Both the position numbers and the translations under genes were made by a program. Shown piece after piece: positions 7,412 through 11,534 of a stretch of 11,534 nt of DNA (within the stretch, counting starts at the first letter, position 1; every line of letters starts with the position of its first letter). The DNA comes from Monoraphidium neglectum. Its lineage: Eukaryota > Chlorophyta > Chlorophyceae > Sphaeropleales > Selenastraceae. Location of the stretch: positions 2,722 to 14,255 of the forward strand of contig NW_014012150.1 in NCBI RefSeq assembly GCF_000611645.1, in the 5' to 3' direction. Under the pieces are notes generated by a model. That model searched no databases. It saw nothing but the letters and a program-made list of their open reading frames with translations, and was not told the DNA's origin.

Positions 7412-9353
7412 TCACTTTACGCCTCTTATGGTGAAGCGCACCCCAACGCGACCGTCCTGCCCCACCAGGCCCTTGTTGCGCCACGCCACCTCGTCCCACT
7501 CTTTCAACTCGCCCAGCCCGAAAACGTCCGTACAGCCCTGGCCCGTCCCCACCTCAATCGACCACGCCGAAAATCGCAAAGCCGGGTCGTGCGCGTCATC
7601 CGCGGGCGGCTTCTTCTGGAATGCGACCATCGCCGCCAGCACCGCCGCGGCGCCGCAGCCAGGTGGCAGGCTCACATTCAAGGTCGCGCGTAAAATCACA
7701 CCCGCCTCGCGCTTCTTACACTTGACCCTGGCTTCCCACTCGCAACCCTGGAAAACCACGGCTTCCGAGCACACCTGAAGACTCTCGCCAACCTCCGCCC
7801 CCGCCGCCGCCTGCTCGTACAGCTGCCGCATCTCTGACAAGGGCACCCTCCACTCGACGACCGCCTCTTTCACGCTGGAGGTGGGGCGCGGCGGCAGCCG
7901 CCAGGCGGAGCGGTGCGCCAAGGGGAGCCCCTTCGCCTTCAGGAGCCTGGTCCGCAGTTTGCTGCTGTCGTCTGCCTCTTGCAAATCAGTGGCGCAGTGG
8001 ACGTCCGCGGCGCTTATGTGCGGCGACCAGCGGGTGAGCAGCCACGAGCCGGCGCTGGCGCAGTACAGCTTCGACAGATGCGGCGCCCGCACATAGTGCG
8101 CCAGCGCCGCGCGCTGCATCGCGCCGTCCACGCCGCCGGCGTTATCGTTGATCCAGGCTGCCACTGTGTACACCACTGTGTTCTCACTGCTCACGCGCGT
8201 GCGCTCGTCGCTGAGCAGATGCCGCAGGGCCTCAAATGGCAGCGCCAGCAGCTGCGCCCTGCAGCCCGCATCGAGCCACGCTGCGTCCAAATCGCCCAGT
8301 CGATGCTGCAGCGCCGCCGCCCCGGCATTCCACAGCGGCTTGAGCGCCTTGCTCTTGGCCACAGCTGGCGGCAGCGCGTAGAGCGCGAGGATTGTGTCCC
8401 AATCGAGCACGCCGGCCATGCTGGTGTCGGCCGTAGCAAGCAGGGCATTCACGGCAGCGCACAACGCGCGCTCCGCCCTCAGACGATCGGCCAGCAGCAG
8501 CACCTGTATTTGCATCAATGCGTGTGCATGCATGCGCACATGCATGGGCTTGCATGGGAAAGGTAACCATGCAGAGCCCCAACGTCGGCAAGCGCATGGC
8601 GTTCCGCACATGCCGCCTACATTTATGCAGCCCAGCATTCATGGCGCCATGCTGTTGTACTGCTCTGCATCCTGACCTGCATGCAAGCAACCCAGTGAGG
8701 CACTATCGTCAGAAGCAGTTGCATGGCATGCCCCCCATCGCTGCAGCCGTGGCTGCTCACCTGCAGCAGCGTGGCCTGGTCGGCCCCCTTCAGCGGCCTG
8801 CCAGCGTCAGCGGTGCTGTACATGCTCTTGAAAAGCAGCTCTGCCGCCGGCACCTCGCCCTCATCATCCAACTCGACATCTAGCACGCCTGGCGTCTCCT
8901 GAGTGGGCCGAGGTGCGGGTCCGCAGGCAACGCTTGCCTTAATGTGTCCGCCGCAGGGGCCGAGCGGCGGAGCAGCAGCAGCCTTGGTGCCGGCGCCTGC
9001 GGCTGCGGCGGTGGCGCGCCCTGCGACCCTTGCCCCCTCACCGCGCTCCACTCTGGGCTGAGCATGCGCTCAGCCCATTCGCTGGCCTTTGTCAGGATCA
9101 TAGAGTGCCCATAGATCTCCCGAACGACGGCCCGCAGCCGCCCCTGGCTCGACGTCTCGTCCGGCTGCCCCCCTGGCTCCTGCTCCCGGCCCTGGTCCTG
9201 CTGCTGGTACTGCTCCTCATGCGCCGTGTCGCAGCGCTGTCGCTTTGCTGGCGGCTCGGCGCCCGGCGCGCTAGCCAACACAGTGAAGCGAATCGTCACA
9301 TCCGAGGCCCGGCGCACATTGAACTGGTCTAGGAAGTCCACCGCGTCCGTCAT
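7412..9353 (-). CDS. BTB-BACK protein with MATH-like C-terminus, copy 2
   Basis: Three exons (9353-9042, 8898-8761, 8503-7412) with the same phase-0 GT-AG junctions as copy 1 give 513 aa. BTB spans about residues 14-173 with a shorter low-complexity insert (28-73) between SDVTIRF and YGHSMILTKASEWAERML. BACK follows (LALPFEALRHLL, SENTVVYTVAAWI). The C-terminal 150 residues match copy 1 and keep the MATH-like landmarks FQGCEWEARV and GLGELKEWDEV..RNKGLV. Exon 2 differs from copy 1 by one amino acid, whereas exon 3 is only about 70% identical by eye. Both reading frames are intact, so neither copy looks like a pseudogene. The ATG at 9353 has A at -3 and is the first in-frame ATG after the GCA repeat. 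A Cullin-3 adaptor role is inferred from the family. PPAKRQRC is kept. Confidence 0.86.
8504..8760 (-). other. Intron 2 of BTB copy 2
   Basis: This 257-nt intron (GTGAGC...CAG on the minus strand) carries four sense-strand TGCATG motifs. The 90 nt next to the exon 2 donor (8671-8760) differ from copy 1 (5719-5808) at only five positions, clustered near 8698-8710. The rest of the intron is poorly alignable. Confidence 0.7.
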
Positions 9354-9359
9354 GGTTCG

Positions 9360-9360
<1 letters not shown>

Positions 9361-9400
<40 letters not shown>

Positions 9401-9407
9401 GTGGTGG

Positions 9408-9470
<63 letters not shown>

Positions 9471-9540
9471 TGCTGCTATCATCACTGCTGCTGCTGGTGC
9501 TGCTGGTGCTGCTGGTGCTGCTGCTGCTGCTGCTGTGGTA
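9361..9540 (-). repeat. CAG/CTG repeat tract upstream of copy 2 start codon
   Basis: On the plus strand: 12 GCT units (9361-9396), four GGT units (9397-9408), 20 GCT units (9409-9468), then mixed GCT/GGT/ATC/CCT triplets to about 9540. On the sense strand it ends 7 nt before the ATG at 9353. The 20-unit pure run is longer than any in copy 1, and the tract lacks the GCGGCCGC interruptions of copy 1. The two tracts therefore changed independently after duplication. Confidence 0.88.
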
Positions 9541-9696
9541 GCTGTTGCTGAAGCGGGAGGCGGCGAGCGCTGAGGCGCGACGCAACGCGTCACTACTCGG
9601 GCGTTCCAGTGATACTGTTTCGGCAGACCGACTCAGCGTCCAGCTCTGCCAGCAGAGGCATCAACACTGCAACCTTTGTGATTGGCTTCTTTGCAT

Positions 9697-9716
9697 GCAC
9701 CTCTTGCCAAGGAGGC
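9697..9716. promoter_or_regulatory. Degenerate inverted repeat upstream of BTB copy 2
   Basis: CCTC-TTGCCAAG-GAGG with a nested CTTG-C-CAAG stem, aligned with the 7-bp inverted repeat at 6771-6792 of copy 1. It lies about 344 nt upstream of the ATG. The symmetry is kept although several bases differ. Confidence 0.25.
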
Positions 9717-9839
9717 GAGCAAAGCAGATTGACAATGGCGTAACCCGAAAACAAGGAAACACCGTCACCAATGCGCTCTGCCCTGACGGTCTGTGAATCG
9801 CCTGATTGTTCAAAACCGCAGTCTGTATGGACGGATCTT

Positions 9840-10530
9840 GGCGAGAGGTGATCCCAGCTCCGATGCCGCTCTCTCGCACGCAGGTGGCTCGTGCTCTGTT
9901 GCATCTCTAAGCACCAGCTCGACGCACCCAATGGCTGTCAAGCCCATGTGCAACAAGGCATAGATGCGGACCCATAGGACCTACATCATCTCTAGCTGAC
10001 GTGCTTGCTGCTGGTGTGTGCTGTCTTGATTTGTCACCCGATAGTCGTCCCGCCTCACCCTGCCAGGGCCCTGCTGCACCCACCACAGCGCGACTTTGGG
10101 GGCCGCACACGCCTGCCGAGCACAGCACGATTGGTGGCGTGCTGATATGAACACGAGTTGACACCTTCAAGGGGGGAGGACGGCAACGCTCTGCGCATCG
10201 CCCTCGTCGGCTGAGCTGCCAGCCCAGCCGCCGACTCTTGTGAGGAATGCTGGTGGACGCACTTTCTGGACAACGGCATGCAGGTAGCATTGGAGAGGGG
10301 TACGACTCGGTGCTACAAATCTTGCCGTCATGGCGGGTGCTGCCCAGCGTGTCGGACGCGTTCCCTGCTGCCTGGGCTGGCGGTCGCTTGACGGCTTGCC
10401 GCTGTGTGCTGCTGTCCACTGCAGCTCTGACAGCGAGGGCGCGTCCCGGATTAGCGTTTTTGGAGGCAGTGATAGCGGTGCTTTGCAGGGGTGCTGGGGC
10501 GCCGCTTGAGAAGCGGGTTGAAGATGGCAG
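9840..10530. other. Intergenic region, no supported gene
   Basis: About 690 bp between the upstream flank of BTB copy 2 and the 3' UTR of the GYF-like gene. It is less GC-rich and lacks the codon bias of the neighbouring exons. A plus-strand frame from an ATG at 10247 runs 133 codons to 10648, crosses the probable 3' UTR of the GYF-like gene, and shows no recognisable domain. A minus-strand frame of 208 codons (10533-9907) lacks an ATG at its start. I do not call either as a gene. Confidence 0.5.
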
Positions 10531-10536
10531 CAAGCA

Positions 10537-10541
10537 TTACA
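10537..10541 (-). terminator. TGTAA polyadenylation signal of the GYF-like gene
   Basis: TGTAA on the minus strand, about 280 nt downstream of the stop codon at 10821-10823. It is the first such motif after the stop, which fits the chlorophyte signal and implies a 3' UTR near 300 nt. Confidence 0.5.
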
Positions 10542-10820
10542 AGTGGTGCGAACTCAGCTCGGGGCATTCACCGCTGCGCCGCGGCCGGCCCGGTCGCCCC
10601 GCAGGCCCCCCAAAGCCGCGGCTGACCGCCGCCGGCCGCGGCCCTTGAACCGCGCCCTCAGACGCGCCTCCTCGCCCCGCCTCCACGCATGCATCGTGCA
10701 AAAGCCGCGGCCCTTCCGCCCCGCCGCGGCGCGAGCAGCGGGGGTTCAACCGCCACGGAAGCGCCAGCCCGCCGCCCGCGCGCCGGTGGTTGCTGTCCCG
10801 CCGCCGCCGCCGCCGCCAGC

Positions 10821-11534
10821 TCAGTCGTCGGCGTCGAGTAGGCCCATCCCATCGAACTTTGACGAGTAGCCAAGCGACCCCGCGTCCGGCTTCTGCGGCT
10901 TCTTCTTCTTGGCGGCGCCCACCTTCTTGGGGATCTTGGCCCAGTCCGCGTCCGCGGACGACGCGTTGACCAGCCCCACCCCGGCGGCGCCGACGCCCGC
11001 GGCCGGCGCGGCGGCTGCCGCGGGCGCCGCGGCGTCGCCGCCAGCCTTCTTCTTCTTCTTCCCGCCCGGCTTGCGGTTCTGCTCTGCCACCTTGCGCTGC
11101 ACAAACTCCTTCACAAACGTCGAGACGCCTGCGAGCGTAGCCAGGTGGCAGGGGCCAGCGCCGTCAGCGTTGGCGCGCGTCGCAGGCAGCCGTGGGGCAC
11201 GCAGGGCAGCAATAGGGCGGCTCGGCGGGTGGTTCACGCGCACAGGCGCAGGCCGTCCAAGTCCCACTCCACACCAGAGCACGCACCTGGCTTGTTGCCC
11301 CACACCGCCGCGCAGTAGTCCGAGACCTCGCTGTTGGACGCGAGCCCCATCAGGAATTCCACCATGGTCAGGTCGGTGTTGCCGTTGAGGGACAGCATCT
11401 GGGCGCGGCACCACGCCGCAAACTCCGCCGACAGCTGCAGGTCGCCCATGAACAGCCCCGCGTCCGCCGCGGCGCCGCCGGGCGCGGCGGCGCGCTGCGC
11501 GCCTGCGGGGCCGGGGCCGTTGGAGGGCGCGGGC
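10821..11534 (-). CDS. C-terminal end of a GYF-domain (GIGYF/PERQ-like) protein, partial
   Basis: Two exons are visible: the right edge to 11287, and 11128 to the TGA at 10821-10823. A 158-nt GT-AG intron (11286-11129; donor GTGCGT, acceptor CGCAG) splits a Gly codon. The visible 184 residues start in an Ala/Pro/Gly-rich linker. A compact helical block of about 70 residues follows, with FAAWCRAQM, TDLTMVEFLMGL and VSTFVKEFVQRKV. This pattern resembles the C-terminal helical region of plant and animal GYF-domain proteins (GIGYF/PERQ type), which link translational repression and mRNA decay factors. The Lys-rich tail (KKKKK, later KKKKPQKP) ends SSKFDGMGLLDADD. The GYF domain itself would lie upstream of the window, so the family call is a resemblance only. 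Missing: the N-terminal part. Confidence 0.7.
   Translation of the reverse strand, partial: ARALQRPRPRRRAARRRARRRRGGRGAVHGRPAAVGGVCGVVPRPDAVPQRQHRPDHGGIPDGARVQQRGLGLLRGGVGQQARCVLWCGVGLGRPAPVRVNHPPSRPIAALRAPRLPATRANADGAGPCHLATLAGVSTFVKEFVQRKVAEQNRKPGGKKKKKAGGDAAAPAAAAAPAAGVGAAGVGLVNASSADADWAKIPKKVGAAKKKKPQKPDAGSLGYSSKFDGMGLLDADD

Larger units (their letters stand above)
7025..9835 (-). repeat. Tandem duplication unit, copy 2
   Basis: Counterpart of the 4021-6900 unit, in the same orientation. The two units are separated by only about 120 bp (6900-7025) in which I see no gene. The offset is about 2.92 kb between start codons and about 3.0 kb between the 3' flanks; repeat lengths and intron indels account for the difference. 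I see no transposon ends at either border, so unequal crossing-over or segmental duplication is more likely than transposition. Confidence 0.8.

Noticed and set aside
9907..10533. Minus-strand 208-codon frame in the intergenic region
   Set aside because: It begins at TTG with no supporting ATG, has no domain, and lies just beyond the probable poly(A) site of the GYF-like gene.
10247..10648. Plus-strand 133-codon ORF with ATG
   Set aside because: No recognisable domain, it runs into the 3' UTR of the opposite-strand gene, and composition is uneven between its halves. It could be a small gene but the sequence alone does not support it.

Overview
The window looks like nuclear DNA from a green alga, most likely a chlorophycean (Chlamydomonadales or Sphaeropleales type). 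This rests on very high GC, Ala- and Gly-rich proteins built from GCC/GCA/GGC codon runs, genes split by short GT-AG introns (69 to 308 bp), abundant CAG/CTG trinucleotide repeats, and TGTAA polyadenylation motifs downstream of stop codons. There is no bacterial operon structure. The organism is inferred, not demonstrated.

Four protein-coding genes are supported, all on the minus strand and head to tail, so transcription runs from high to low coordinates. (1) 11534 to 10821 is the C-terminal end of a gene whose product resembles the C-terminal region of GYF-domain (GIGYF/PERQ-type) proteins. (2) 9353 to 7412 and (3) 6433 to 4439 are tandem paralogues encoding BTB-BACK proteins with a C-terminal domain that resembles MATH/TRAF. 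Both have three exons with the same splice phases. (4) 3608 to the left edge is a seven-exon (in window) gene for an Ala/Gly-rich helical protein that may belong to the Urb2/Npa2 ribosome-biogenesis family; its 3' end lies outside the window.

The centre of interest is the tandem BTB pair. The duplicated unit is about 2.8-2.9 kb and includes 5' flank, CDS, introns and part of the 3' flank, with a period of about 2.9-3.0 kb. Exon 2 and its adjoining intron are far more alike (one 101-nt identical run) than the rest, which suggests gene conversion or strong constraint. Each copy carries a large CAG/CTG (GCA on the sense strand) repeat ending about 7 nt before its first in-frame ATG. Copy 1 has lost both TGTAA motifs that copy 2 keeps.

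BTB-BACK proteins are typically substrate adaptors of Cullin-3 ubiquitin ligases, and the third domain would be the substrate reader. The neighbouring genes have unrelated housekeeping-type roles (translation or RNA regulation, ribosome assembly). I see no sign that the four genes form one pathway, no RNA genes, no complete transposon and no CRISPR array.
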